Part shown: positions 7,239-15,940 of the stretch, in pieces | Layout: every line of letters starts with the position of its first letter | Numbering within the stretch: the stretch's first letter is position 1 | Source of the DNA: an uncultured Lachnospiraceae bacterium | Lineage (GTDB): Bacteria > Bacillota > Clostridia > Lachnospirales > Lachnospiraceae | Length of the DNA: 64,000 nt | Assembly (NCBI GenBank): GCA_910578845.1 | Contig: CAJTSL010000007.1 | Span: 36,089-100,088, forward strand | Direction: 5' to 3' | The notes under the pieces: model-generated | Told to the model about the DNA's origin: nothing | The model's input: only the letters and a program-made list of their open reading frames with translations | Databases searched by the model: none | Made by a program: the position numbers and the translations under genes

Positions 7239-8815
7239 TATACCCCTTTACCATCCTTCTCAAACTCATCTACGCCCTGTAATTCATAAGCTTCTCCGAC
7301 AAAATCTTCTATCGACACATTGTCCAATATTAGTTTTTTCACATTTGTTGCATGAATGCCCCTCTTAGAAGACGGCTCTATCCCGCTTGACATGATCGGC
7401 ACATCCACTTTGGCATCTTTGGCAAAAGAGATAAAACAGTTGCGCATCTCAATCTTCTCAATCTTCTGCTCTGGAAGGCCTTCGAAAAACGCCGCAGCAA
7501 CATGGCAATCCGTGGCGCGTATATTTTCAAACAGAAAACGCTTCATCGCAGGCGTCCTATCATCTACAGGATATTCTTCCCTTGATTGCACATATTCTGT
7601 CCGCCCATCCGGGTCACAGAAATAAAAAGCATTCGCCGTAAAAGGCGTCATCACATGTTCCATCTCAATATCCCTAAAAACAATTTCATCCAAAACCGAA
7701 TCTTTGCCCCGCCCACGTCTCGTTTTAATCCGTAAGCCACGATCCGTATGGGCGAAACGGCATTTCTCCACAAGCATATTGCGAACGCCAGCGCCGATTT
7801 CGCTGCCCACTGTAACGGCGCCATGCCCGTCTTCCATCAGGCAATGGCTGATATGCACGTTCTCGGAAGGCCTCTTATGCTTCTTGCCCATATATGCTTT
7901 CCCGGATTTCACAGCGATACAGTCATCCCCTAAGGAAAAATGAACGCCCAGGATCTCTACATTGCGACAAGATTCCGGATCAAGCCCATCCGTATTGGGG
8001 GATTGCTGTGGATTCCGGATCGTCAGATTGGCAAACAGCAGCTCATCGCTAAAATAGGGATGGATCACCCACGCCGGACTATTACAGAACGTCAGCCCTT
8101 GCACCTCGATCTGCCCGCAATGGTTTAGGAATAGCATCCGTGGGCGGAACGCCCCTACCATTACTTTCGGATTATGCCACCAATTATCGGTAGACGCACA
8201 TCCGTTTATGACACCTTCCCCATATAACTTTACATCAGATACGCCAATCCCACTAATGATGCCCGCGAACATTGGCAACGGATTGCCTTCCCACGTCCCC
8301 AGATTATATTCGTCCTGTTCGTCATAGCTTTCAATCAATCCCGGGAACTTCACGAAACGGCTTCTGTCTGTCTCGGCGAGAAGCTCCGCCCCTTTGGCAA
8401 TTTCCATACGGATACCGCTCTTTAGGAAAATACTCGTAACCTTATATTTACCCTTCGGCACCAAGACACGGCTTTTAGGCGGACACGCCATAATCGCTGC
8501 CTGGATAAAATTGGTGTCATCCGACATACCGTCCCCCGCGGCGCCAAGGTCTTTCACATTAACGGTAACATATTCTTCTTCCGTCCGAAAAGGAACGCTG
8601 CCTTTCAGATCCCCATCATTTCCTACTACTTTTAATACATAATCCGTGTCCGGTTTTAAATCAAACAAACTGGTAATGACTGTTTTCGTCTCTTTCTGCT
8701 CTACATCATTCAGGAACAGACGGTATGACTGCACTGTTTCATATGTCCCGCCGTCATCAAGCGCAAATGTGGCGCTGCGTGCAGTTTTCATAATCACTCG
8801 AATCTCCATATCCAT
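7238..8815 (-). CDS. Glycoside hydrolase family 28 (polygalacturonase/rhamnogalacturonase family)
   Basis: 525 residues. A fibronectin-type N-terminal domain (to about residue 80) precedes the right-handed beta-helix. All four GH28 catalytic signatures are present: Asn-Thr-Asp-Gly 274-277, Gly-Asp-Asp 296-298, Gly-His-Gly 330-332 and Arg-Ile-Lys 362-364. The family hydrolyses alpha-1,4 bonds in polygalacturonan or rhamnogalacturonan by inversion. With no signal peptide it most likely trims imported oligogalacturonides to galacturonate for UxaC, probably exo-acting. A GTG at 8821 is also in frame; the ATG at 8815 is preferred because AGAAAGG lies seven bases before it. A terminator between it and the upstream SDR suggests separate or reduced expression. 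Confidence 0.9.
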   Translation of the reverse strand: MDMEIRVIMKTARSATFALDDGGTYETVQSYRLFLNDVEQKETKTVITSLFDLKPDTDYVLKVVGNDGDLKGSVPFRTEEEYVTVNVKDLGAAGDGMSDDTNFIQAAIMACPPKSRVLVPKGKYKVTSIFLKSGIRMEIAKGAELLAETDRSRFVKFPGLIESYDEQDEYNLGTWEGNPLPMFAGIISGIGVSDVKLYGEGVINGCASTDNWWHNPKVMVGAFRPRMLFLNHCGQIEVQGLTFCNSPAWVIHPYFSDELLFANLTIRNPQQSPNTDGLDPESCRNVEILGVHFSLGDDCIAVKSGKAYMGKKHKRPSENVHISHCLMEDGHGAVTVGSEIGAGVRNMLVEKCRFAHTDRGLRIKTRRGRGKDSVLDEIVFRDIEMEHVMTPFTANAFYFCDPDGRTEYVQSREEYPVDDRTPAMKRFLFENIRATDCHVAAAFFEGLPEQKIEKIEMRNCFISFAKDAKVDVPIMSSGIEPSSKRGIHATNVKKLILDNVSIEDFVGEAYELQGVDEFEKDGKGV

Positions 8816-8961
8816 AACCACGCCTTTCTCTCAATCTGCAAGCTTTCATACATACACAATACCCGCCTCGCAGGCATATTCCGTACAGATTGGTTCCGCC
8901 ATCCAGACAACCGACGCTTACTGGTAGCCACGTCATCGCCCGGACAACTGCCCACTATACG

Positions 8962-8992
8962 AAAAAAGGTGGCGGCAAACAATGCCGCCACC
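8962..8992 (-). terminator. Intrinsic terminator after the SDR gene
   Basis: GGTGGCGGCA (8968-8977) and TGCCGCCACC (8983-8992) form a perfect 10-bp GC-rich stem with a 5-base loop. Six A on the plus strand (8962-8967) give the U-run on the minus strand. It lies 27 bp after the SDR stop and 146 bp before the GH28 start, so GH28 either has its own promoter in 8822-8961 or depends on read-through. Confidence 0.9.
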
Positions 8993-9019
8993 CCTGGTTC
9001 ACAATAATTCACACATTCC

Positions 9020-9823
9020 TTAGCCTGGCTGTTTGCCAATATAAGCAAGGATACCGCCATCTACATAAACAACATGTCCGTTGACAAAGTTAGATGCATC
9101 GGATGCAAGGAAAACTGCCGTTCCCTGAAGGTCTTCCGCTTCACCCCATCTTGCCGCCGGTGTCTTCGCAATGATGAACTGGTCAAACGGATGCCTAGAG
9201 CCATCAGGCTGGATCTCACGAAGCGGTGCTGTCTGAGGAGTTGCGATATAGCCAGGCCCAATGCCGTTACACTGAATATTAAACTCGCCATATTCTGACG
9301 CAATATTCTTGGTAAGCATCTTCAAGCCACCCTTTGCCGCCGCGTATGCGGATACAGTCTCACGTCCAAGTTCACTCATCATCGAGCAGATATTGATAAT
9401 TTTCCCATGTCCTTTTTTGATCATGGAAGGGATAACTGCCTTAGATACAATGAAAGGAGCGTTCAAGTCTACATCAATGACCTGTCTGAATTCAGCAGCC
9501 GTCATATCGCACATCGGGATACGCTTAATGATTCCTGCGTTATTTACGAGGATATCAATAACGCCTACTTCTTCTTCTACCTTAGCGACCAGCTCATTTA
9601 CTTGCTCTTCATTCGTTACGTCGCATACATAACCATGCGCTTCGATGCCTTTTTCCTTATAAGCTGCAAGACCTTTATCCACCAGTTCCTGCTTGATATC
9701 ATTGAAGACGATAGTCGCACCTGCCTCTGCATATGCCGTTGCAAGCGCAAAACCGATCCCGTAAGACGCACCTGTTACGAGAGCTACCTTGCCTTCCAAT
9801 GAAAACTTGTCTAAAATTGCCAT
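9020..9823 (-). CDS. Short-chain dehydrogenase, KduD / DhuD / gluconate 5-dehydrogenase type
   Basis: 267-residue NAD(P)-dependent SDR. The cofactor motif Thr-Gly-Ala-Ser-Tyr-Gly-Ile-Gly is at 17-24, Asn-Asn-Ala-Gly at 94-97, and the catalytic Ser147, Tyr160 and Lys164 are in place. The N-terminus (Leu-Asp-Lys-Phe-Ser-Leu-Glu-Gly-Lys) resembles proteins annotated as gluconate 5-dehydrogenase; in streptococcal uronate operons this type includes DhuD, which reduces 2,5-diketo-3-deoxygluconate to KDG. With kduI, kdgF and an RpiB/DhuI-like gene in this window, that reaction is the likeliest role, but gluconate oxidation cannot be excluded. It follows uxaA by 39 bp, preceded by GGAGGAG. Confidence 0.82.
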   Translation of the reverse strand: MAILDKFSLEGKVALVTGASYGIGFALATAYAEAGATIVFNDIKQELVDKGLAAYKEKGIEAHGYVCDVTNEEQVNELVAKVEEEVGVIDILVNNAGIIKRIPMCDMTAAEFRQVIDVDLNAPFIVSKAVIPSMIKKGHGKIINICSMMSELGRETVSAYAAAKGGLKMLTKNIASEYGEFNIQCNGIGPGYIATPQTAPLREIQPDGSRHPFDQFIIAKTPAARWGEAEDLQGTAVFLASDASNFVNGHVVYVDGGILAYIGKQPG

Positions 9824-9862
9824 TTCTTTCTCCTCCTTTATATTTGAATAATAAGTGGCTTA

Positions 9863-11344
9863 TTATAATGTGACTCCCTGTTTGAAAATAGCCATATCAT
9901 GGAATCCGGCCTCTTCGCTGCACACCTTTTTCCCTGATGCAACCGCTACGACATAATCAAACAATTCTTTTGCTGTCTCCTCTATGTCTTTATCTTCTAC
10001 CAAGACGCCCGCATTAAAGTCTATCCAATTTTTCTTCTTACCGGCAAGAGCGCTGTTGCTGGAAATTTTGACTGTAGGCACTGGAGATGCGAACGGCGTC
10101 CCGCGTCCGGTCGTAAAGAGGACAATATGTGCGCCGCTTGCCGCTAATGCGGTTGATGCTACCAAATCATTGCCTGGCGCGCTAAGCAGATTCAGCCCTG
10201 CTTTCTCCACCTGCTGCCCGTATGCCAATACGCCTTTTACTGGTGCGCTTCCTGATTTCTGCGTGCACCCAAGCGATTTATCTTCCAGTGTCGATATCCC
10301 GCCTTTTTTGTTCCCTGGCGACGGGTTTTCATAAATAGTCTGGTTATTATCTTTAAAGTATTGCTTAAAATCATTAATTAACTTCACTGTCTCGTCAAAG
10401 AGCTCACGGCTTTCACATCTGTTCATCAATAATGTCTCAGCACCAAACATCTCCGGCACCTCCGTGAGGATTGTCGTCCCTTTTTTGCTGATCAGCAAAT
10501 CAGAAAACTTTCCGACGAGCGGGTTTGCCGTAATCCCGGAAAAACCGTCGCTGCCGCCACATTTCATGCCAATGATCAGCTTAGAGACGCTAACCGGTTC
10601 CCGCTCAAAAGAAGATGCATAGGCAATCAGCTCATCTAAGAGCTTCCCACCTGTCTCCATCTCATCCTCCGTTTCCTGGCAGACAAGAAACTTCACCCTG
10701 TCAGGGTCTACATCACCGATATATGGCTTCAATACATCAATATTGCTGTTCTCACATCCAAGTCCTAGCACGAGCACGCCGCCTGCGTTAGGATGCCGGA
10801 TTAAATCGGCTAAGATTGTCCTTGTATGCTCTTGGTCGTCTCCCATCTGTGAACAGCCATAAGGATGTGGGAACGCGATCACTTCTTCCACTGTCCCCTG
10901 CAAACGTCCGTTGGCTGATCTGGCAAGCGCCGTCGCAATATTGTTCACACACCCTACGGTGGGGATAATCCACACCTCATTGCGGACGCCTACTTTACCG
11001 TCCGGGCGGTTAAATCCCATGAACGTGGCATCCGGCGTAGAAGCCTCTTCTATTTCTACCGGTTCATAATGATATTCCAGCAAGTCGCCAAGTGCTGTTT
11101 TGACATTATGCGTATGTAGCCACGCTCCGGCTTCCACATTTTCCTTGGCGTTCCCGATACGGCATCCGTATTTGACAACATCTTCCTCCTGCGAAATATC
11201 GCAAATCGCCATCTTATGCCCTGCCGGAATGGTCTCCTTCGCCGTTACCTCTATGTCTCCGACAGTTACCGTCCCGCCGGCAGGGATCTCCTTTATCGCA
11301 ACGATTACATTATCATTTTCATGAATCCTGAGATAATCTTTCAT
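9863..11344 (-). CDS. uxaA: Altronate dehydratase UxaA
   Basis: 493 residues, the usual length of UxaA. The SAF domain occupies about residues 1-90 (Asp-Asn-Val near 11-13, Ala-Gly-Ala-Trp-Leu-His-Thr-His at its end). The large dehydratase domain begins at Phe-Met-Gly-Phe-Asn-Arg-Pro-Asp-Gly, with conserved Val-Gly-Cys-Val-Asn and Gly-Leu-Gly-Cys-Glu-Asn patterns. It dehydrates D-altronate to 2-keto-3-deoxygluconate using iron or manganese. Third step of the galacturonate route, between uxaB and the SDR. The leader reads AGAAAGGCATGG, then the ATG; a four-codon frame starting in this leader ends overlapping the true start (ATGA), possibly by chance. Confidence 0.93.
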   Translation of the reverse strand: MKDYLRIHENDNVIVAIKEIPAGGTVTVGDIEVTAKETIPAGHKMAICDISQEEDVVKYGCRIGNAKENVEAGAWLHTHNVKTALGDLLEYHYEPVEIEEASTPDATFMGFNRPDGKVGVRNEVWIIPTVGCVNNIATALARSANGRLQGTVEEVIAFPHPYGCSQMGDDQEHTRTILADLIRHPNAGGVLVLGLGCENSNIDVLKPYIGDVDPDRVKFLVCQETEDEMETGGKLLDELIAYASSFEREPVSVSKLIIGMKCGGSDGFSGITANPLVGKFSDLLISKKGTTILTEVPEMFGAETLLMNRCESRELFDETVKLINDFKQYFKDNNQTIYENPSPGNKKGGISTLEDKSLGCTQKSGSAPVKGVLAYGQQVEKAGLNLLSAPGNDLVASTALAASGAHIVLFTTGRGTPFASPVPTVKISSNSALAGKKKNWIDFNAGVLVEDKDIEETAKELFDYVVAVASGKKVCSEEAGFHDMAIFKQGVTL

Positions 11345-11368
11345 GTTAATGCCATGCCTTTCTGTCGT

Positions 11369-11405
11369 CCTGCGATCCTGGCTCTATAGCCACAATGTAC
11401 GCAGG
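11369..11405 (-). other. Stem-loop between uxaB and uxaA
   Basis: CCTGCG (11369-11374) and CGCAGG (11400-11405) enclose an inner GGCT/AGCC hairpin. No U-run follows, so it is more likely a processing or stability element than a terminator. Function is not shown. Confidence 0.4.
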
Positions 11406-11484
11406 CGAACAAGTTTGTCTATGGGATTGTATCTTGCCACCCCGTTTGAATCTTATATTCTAATCCTATACGTTTATACTATCA

Positions 11485-12948
11485 CTATTTGAAAACTTTT
11501 TCCATAGTCTTACGCATTCCCATATCGCGAATATCCGCCAGGTAAGAAACAATAGTCTCTTCTACCCCTGCAAGCGCGCTTAAATCCTGGCCCCAGAAGT
11601 CCGTGTTGCTAAGCACTGCATGCGCAAACTCCGCCGGCTCCTTGCTGCTATTGGCTGCAAAAAACTCCAATACCGGCGCATCATCCATAATCTGGTATTC
11701 CTCTCCGTCACGATGCCCGATTAACGCTTTGTCCCTGATTTCCGTCCCCGTATAAAATGCCATCAAAGCAGCGAGCGAAAATGTCAGATGTGCCGGCGCC
11801 TTTCCTTCTTTCTCAATATATCCTAAGAAACTTGGCATACATCTTGCTCTCCACTTGGAAACAGAATTCAACGAAATTGACAAATGCGCATGTTTCACAT
11901 AAGGATTACGGAACCTTGTAAGGACTGCTTCTGCAAATTCTACTAACTCAGCCTTCGGGAGCGTAAGCGTAGGAATGACCTCTTCGAAAATAGTCGCTTT
12001 GATAAAATCCAGGATCAGATCGTCGTTCATGGACTCTAACACAATATCATTACCGCACAAATAGGATGCCAATACGAAAGAAGTATGCGCCCCATTCAAA
12101 ATACGGACTTTCCGCTGCTTATATGGTTTCTGGTTATCTGTAAAGATAACAGGAAGCCCGGCTTTTGGCAACGGGAATTCATCACTGATATCTTTGTCGC
12201 TTTCAATGACCCATAAAGCGAATGGCTCGCCTGTTACGATCAGATTATCCTGATAGCCGAATTCTTCGCAAAGCTCTTGCGCTTCATCTCTCGGATATCC
12301 GGTCACAATCCTGTCAACCAGCGTGGAGGTAAAGACACATGCCTCATTGATCCATGCCGTAAAAGCCTCTTCCAGATTCCAGCGTTTTGCAAGCTTCAAT
12401 ACACATTCTTTCAAATGAATGCCGTTATCATCAATCAGCTCTACCGGAAGCATCACTAAGCCTTTATCCTGCGCCCCATCAAAATGTTTATATCTCTCAT
12501 ATAAGAATTTCGTCAATTTGCCCGGATATGTCTTGGGCGGGTTTAATTCTAACCGATCCGTTTCGTCATATACGATGCCCGCTTCCGTTGTATTGGAAAC
12601 AATGAAACGCAACGTATCTAATTTGGCAAAATCAGCATATTTCCCATATTCTTCATACGCATCCACCACATCCGTAACACTGGTAACGACACGGTTGATC
12701 TTCTTCGCCTCACCGTCTGCAATGCCTCTAAGCTGCACCGTATATTGGCACTCTTGCTCATGGAAACGCGCCAACGTGCCAAATTCAATCGGCTTCACCA
12801 GAACAATATCCCCGTTAAACTCTCCCTTCTCATTTGCAATATCAATCATATAATCGACAAATGCCCGCAAGAAGTTGCCTTCCCCAAATTGCAGCACTTT
12901 TATCGGTCTCTCTACTTTTCCTGTTTTCTGTTTGCTCAAAAGTTCCAT
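11485..12948 (-). CDS. uxaB: Tagaturonate reductase (altronate oxidoreductase) UxaB
   Basis: 487 residues of the mannitol dehydrogenase/polyol long-chain family. The Rossmann start contains Phe-Gly-Glu-Gly-Asn-Phe-Leu-Arg-Ala-Phe, the form seen in UxaB; the catalytic region includes Arg-Ile-Leu-Asn-Gly-Ala-His-Thr-Ser. It reduces D-tagaturonate to D-altronate with NADH, the second step of galacturonate breakdown. First gene of the minus-strand operon and divergent from the LacI regulator; the 356-bp gap between them holds a LacI-type operator. The ribosome site AAAGGAG is about 13 bases before the ATG, a long spacing shared by several genes here. Confidence 0.93.
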   Translation of the reverse strand: MELLSKQKTGKVERPIKVLQFGEGNFLRAFVDYMIDIANEKGEFNGDIVLVKPIEFGTLARFHEQECQYTVQLRGIADGEAKKINRVVTSVTDVVDAYEEYGKYADFAKLDTLRFIVSNTTEAGIVYDETDRLELNPPKTYPGKLTKFLYERYKHFDGAQDKGLVMLPVELIDDNGIHLKECVLKLAKRWNLEEAFTAWINEACVFTSTLVDRIVTGYPRDEAQELCEEFGYQDNLIVTGEPFALWVIESDKDISDEFPLPKAGLPVIFTDNQKPYKQRKVRILNGAHTSFVLASYLCGNDIVLESMNDDLILDFIKATIFEEVIPTLTLPKAELVEFAEAVLTRFRNPYVKHAHLSISLNSVSKWRARCMPSFLGYIEKEGKAPAHLTFSLAALMAFYTGTEIRDKALIGHRDGEEYQIMDDAPVLEFFAANSSKEPAEFAHAVLSNTDFWGQDLSALAGVEETIVSYLADIRDMGMRKTMEKVFK

Positions 12949-13138
12949 TGCCTGCCATATCTCCTTTCTTTAGGCATTTTCAGCCTCTCCCCCATTGTTT
13001 TCGTGCAATTTTTTCAATGTAAGCAGTTTCATATCTTTATTTTTTCACATTTTTCCCAATTAGTCAATATGCATTTGAAACAAATTTTCTATTTTTTACA
13101 AAATTTCAATGAAAATTGAGAATTCAAAAGTTTTTTTA

Positions 13139-13167
13139 TTGCTTTCTTTTTCCATATACTATATAAT
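13139..13167 (+). promoter_or_regulatory. Predicted sigma-A promoter of the LacI-uxaC operon
   Basis: TTGCTT (13139-13144), a 17-bp spacer and TATAAT (13162-13167). Transcription would begin near 13174, placing the operator at 13193-13206 just downstream, a position suited to repression. Confidence 0.6.
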
Positions 13168-13192
13168 AAAATATATTATCCCTGCATTGTAG

Positions 13193-13206
13193 TGTAAGCG
13201 TTTACA
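13193..13206. promoter_or_regulatory. LacI-family operator or cre site between uxaB and the LacI gene
   Basis: TGTAAGCGTTTACA is a near-perfect palindrome with the central CG typical of LacI/GalR-family operators; it also fits the CcpA cre consensus. It can serve both divergent operons. A near-identical site occurs at 32666-32679 before kdgK. Whether the local LacI protein or CcpA binds it is not resolved by sequence. Confidence 0.75.
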
Positions 13207-13304
13207 TCCTTATGAAATCGGCATATAAATCGATTTATAAGATGTCCGGTAATTAGCAGTAATTTGTAAGAAAGATTTAATTTAAGAAAGGCTTGGTTTC
13301 CCTA

Positions 13305-14321
13305 ATGGCTCTGACGATTTATGACATTTCCCAAAAAGCCGGTGTATCAACCGCAACAGTTTCCCGCGTCCTAAACGGCAGCGGCAACGTCAGTCCATCT
13401 ACACAAGAAAAAGTGATGGCTATCATAGAAAAATACGATTATATCCCCAATGCGTTCGCACGGGGCATGGGTCTTCGTTCCCTAAAGACAATCGGCATTC
13501 TATGCGCGGATTCCTCGGACTTATTTGCGGCAAAAGCAATTTATCTTCTAGAGCAGGAGCTACAGGCAAGCGGCTACGAATCTCTGCTTTGCTGTACAGG
13601 ATATAACCTTGGCGTGAAGAAGAATTATCTGAACCTGATCCTTTCTAAAAAAGTTGACAGCATCATTTTAGTCGGTTCCAATTTCATAGCGCCCACCAAA
13701 TTAGAGAACGAATACATCGCTGACGCGGCATCGCAAGTACCAATCATGCTTTTAAACGCTTCTTATAATCATCCGAATGTATATAGCATACTCTGTGACG
13801 ATTACAATGCCATGTATGAAGCGACATCTTCTATGATAGATTCCGGGATTAACGACATCTTATATTTATATAATTCTGAGTCTTATAGTGGCATCAAGAA
13901 ACTAAAAGGATTTCAAGATGCATGGCAGGAGAAGCTTGGGCGGGCTTGTACTGATCATGCCTGTTTCTATCGCGGAAAACCCGACTCTATCCCAGATATT
14001 GCTGATTTTGTAAAGCAAACCGCCGATAAAGGGCTCTCTTTTCACGGTGTGATCGCCGCAGACGATTCCCTCGCCATCGGCGCCATGAAATATGCCCAGC
14101 AAAAAGGCCTCCGCATCCCGGAGGACATTTCAGTAATCGGATATAATAATTCCGTACTGACCAACTGCTGTAGCCCGGAACTGACTTCTGTTGATAACTG
14201 CCTGGAAATCCAGACGCACCAGCTCGTCCAGACACTGCTCCATGTCCTCGCAGGCGAAGGAGTCCCAAACAAAGTCATTTTCTCTGGCAAGCTGATCAAG
14301 CGCCACACCACGAGCTTTTAA
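13305..14321 (+). CDS. LacI-family transcriptional regulator (hexuronate regulator candidate)
   Basis: 338 residues. The helix-turn-helix at about 3-25 (Ile-Tyr-Asp-Ile-Ser, Val-Ser-Thr-Ala-Thr-Val-Ser-Arg-Val-Leu-Asn) and hinge are canonical; a periplasmic-binding-protein-like effector domain follows. It shares a promoter region with uxaB and is followed by uxaC, so it probably senses a uronate intermediate such as KDG, as KdgR-like LacI proteins of Firmicutes do; that ligand is inferred. The ATG at 13305 is preferred over a TTG at 13293, which lies only one base after the AAGAAAGG site. 60 bp separate it from uxaC. Confidence 0.9.
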   Translation: MALTIYDISQKAGVSTATVSRVLNGSGNVSPSTQEKVMAIIEKYDYIPNAFARGMGLRSLKTIGILCADSSDLFAAKAIYLLEQELQASGYESLLCCTGYNLGVKKNYLNLILSKKVDSIILVGSNFIAPTKLENEYIADAASQVPIMLLNASYNHPNVYSILCDDYNAMYEATSSMIDSGINDILYLYNSESYSGIKKLKGFQDAWQEKLGRACTDHACFYRGKPDSIPDIADFVKQTADKGLSFHGVIAADDSLAIGAMKYAQQKGLRIPEDISVIGYNNSVLTNCCSPELTSVDNCLEIQTHQLVQTLLHVLAGEGVPNKVIFSGKLIKRHTTSF

Positions 14322-14381
14322 TTTATTATCAATATATACTTAATATTTCTATCCATAACATATCAAGAAAGGGGTTTAATC

Positions 14382-15800
14382 ATGAAACAATTTATGGACA
14401 AAAACTTTCTACTCTCTAATGACACTGCACAGAAATTATATTTTAGCTATGCAGCCGAAACGCCTGTTCTAGACTATCATTGTCATATTAACCCGCAGGA
14501 AATCTGTGAAGACCGCCAATTCCAGAACATCACACAAGTATGGCTTGGCGGAGACCATTATAAATGGCGCTTTATGCGTTCCTGTGGCGTAGACGAACAT
14601 TATATAACCGGAGACGCGCCGGACAAAGAGAAGTTCTTAAAATGGGCCGAGTGTCTTGGGAAAGCAATCGGCAATCCTCTTTTCCACTGGTCACACTTAG
14701 AGTTACAGAAGTATTTCAACTATCACGGCGTATTAAATCAGAAGACTGCCGAAGAAGTATGGGAGCTTTGTAACAAGAAACTGGCGGAGCCTTCCATGTC
14801 CGTACGGAATCTGATCAAACAGTCCAACGTTACCTTGATCTGCACAACAGACGACCCGGTTGATTCCCTGGAATGGCATAAGAAGCTTGCTGAAGACGAT
14901 TCTTTTGATGTACAGGTGCTTCCCGCATGGCGCCCTGACAAAGCTATGAACATTGAAAAACCTACTTACCAGGAATATCTATCTACATTATCCGATGTAG
15001 CCGGGGTGGAAATAGGAACATTTGCCGATTTGCAGAAAGCATTATCCGTACGTATGGATTTCTTCGCTTCCATGGGCTGTTCTGTTTCTGACCATGCGCT
15101 TGAATATGTGATGTATGCGCCTGCTTCCGATGAGGAAATCGAAGCGATCTTTACAAAGCGCCTCTCGGGAGAGGAAGTATCGCGCAAGGAAGAATTACAA
15201 TTTAAGACCGCTTTCATGCTCTTTGTCGGAAAAGAATATGCGAAGCGTAACTGGGTAATGCAGCTCCACTATGGCTGTAAGCGAGACAACAATACGTTAA
15301 TGTTTGACAAGCTTGGCCCCGACACCGGTTACGACTGTATCAATAACTATGCGCCGTCTTCCGAAATGGCAGATTATCTAAACGCTTTAATCCGTACGGA
15401 CGAACTGCCAAAGACCATTATTTACAGCTTAAATCCCAATGACAATCAGGCAATCGGGACTATCCTTGGCTGTTTCCAGGATTCCACTGCCGTTGCCAAG
15501 ATACAACAAGGTTCCGCATGGTGGTTCAATGACCACAAGACGGGCATGCAAGACCAGATGGTTTCCCTTGCTAACCTTGGGAATCTCTCCGGATTTGTCG
15601 GCATGCTCACCGATTCCAGAAGCTTCCTCTCCTATACGAGACACGATTACTTCCGCAGGATTCTCTGTAACCTGTTCGGCACATGGGTCGAGAATGGAGA
15701 ATACCCGGATGATGACGAAATACTGGGCGAGATCGTAAAGGGAATCTGCTACAATAACGCAGTGAAATATTTCGGTTTTGATTTAGCGCCGCAAGAATAA
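14382..15800 (+). CDS. uxaC: Glucuronate/galacturonate isomerase UxaC
   Basis: 472 residues, typical for UxaC. The metal-binding His-Cys-His is at residues 33-35 in Leu-Asp-Tyr-His-Cys-His-Ile-Asn-Pro. Further signatures are Trp-Leu-Gly-Gly-Asp-His-Tyr-Lys-Trp and Gln-Leu-His-Tyr-Gly. It isomerises D-galacturonate to tagaturonate and D-glucuronate to fructuronate. No uxuA or uxuB for the fructuronate branch is in this window, so galacturonate is the natural substrate here. It follows the LacI gene with an AGAAAGGGG site. Confidence 0.95.
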   Translation: MKQFMDKNFLLSNDTAQKLYFSYAAETPVLDYHCHINPQEICEDRQFQNITQVWLGGDHYKWRFMRSCGVDEHYITGDAPDKEKFLKWAECLGKAIGNPLFHWSHLELQKYFNYHGVLNQKTAEEVWELCNKKLAEPSMSVRNLIKQSNVTLICTTDDPVDSLEWHKKLAEDDSFDVQVLPAWRPDKAMNIEKPTYQEYLSTLSDVAGVEIGTFADLQKALSVRMDFFASMGCSVSDHALEYVMYAPASDEEIEAIFTKRLSGEEVSRKEELQFKTAFMLFVGKEYAKRNWVMQLHYGCKRDNNTLMFDKLGPDTGYDCINNYAPSSEMADYLNALIRTDELPKTIIYSLNPNDNQAIGTILGCFQDSTAVAKIQQGSAWWFNDHKTGMQDQMVSLANLGNLSGFVGMLTDSRSFLSYTRHDYFRRILCNLFGTWVENGEYPDDDEILGEIVKGICYNNAVKYFGFDLAPQE

Positions 15801-15940
15801 TCTATATTCGCCTGACTGGCTCATATTGCCACAGCTATATTGCTCCAAAAATAGATATAAATAGATAAAATATAAATATATAGAATTAAGAAAAAATATG
15901 AAAATATGAAATTGATAAAAAAAGAAAGGACGATACCAAA

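Noticed and set aside
7069..7269. N-terminal extension of the isomerase frame
   Set aside because: This stretch is repeat DNA overlapping the GH28 end; the perfect ribosome site places the start at 7068.
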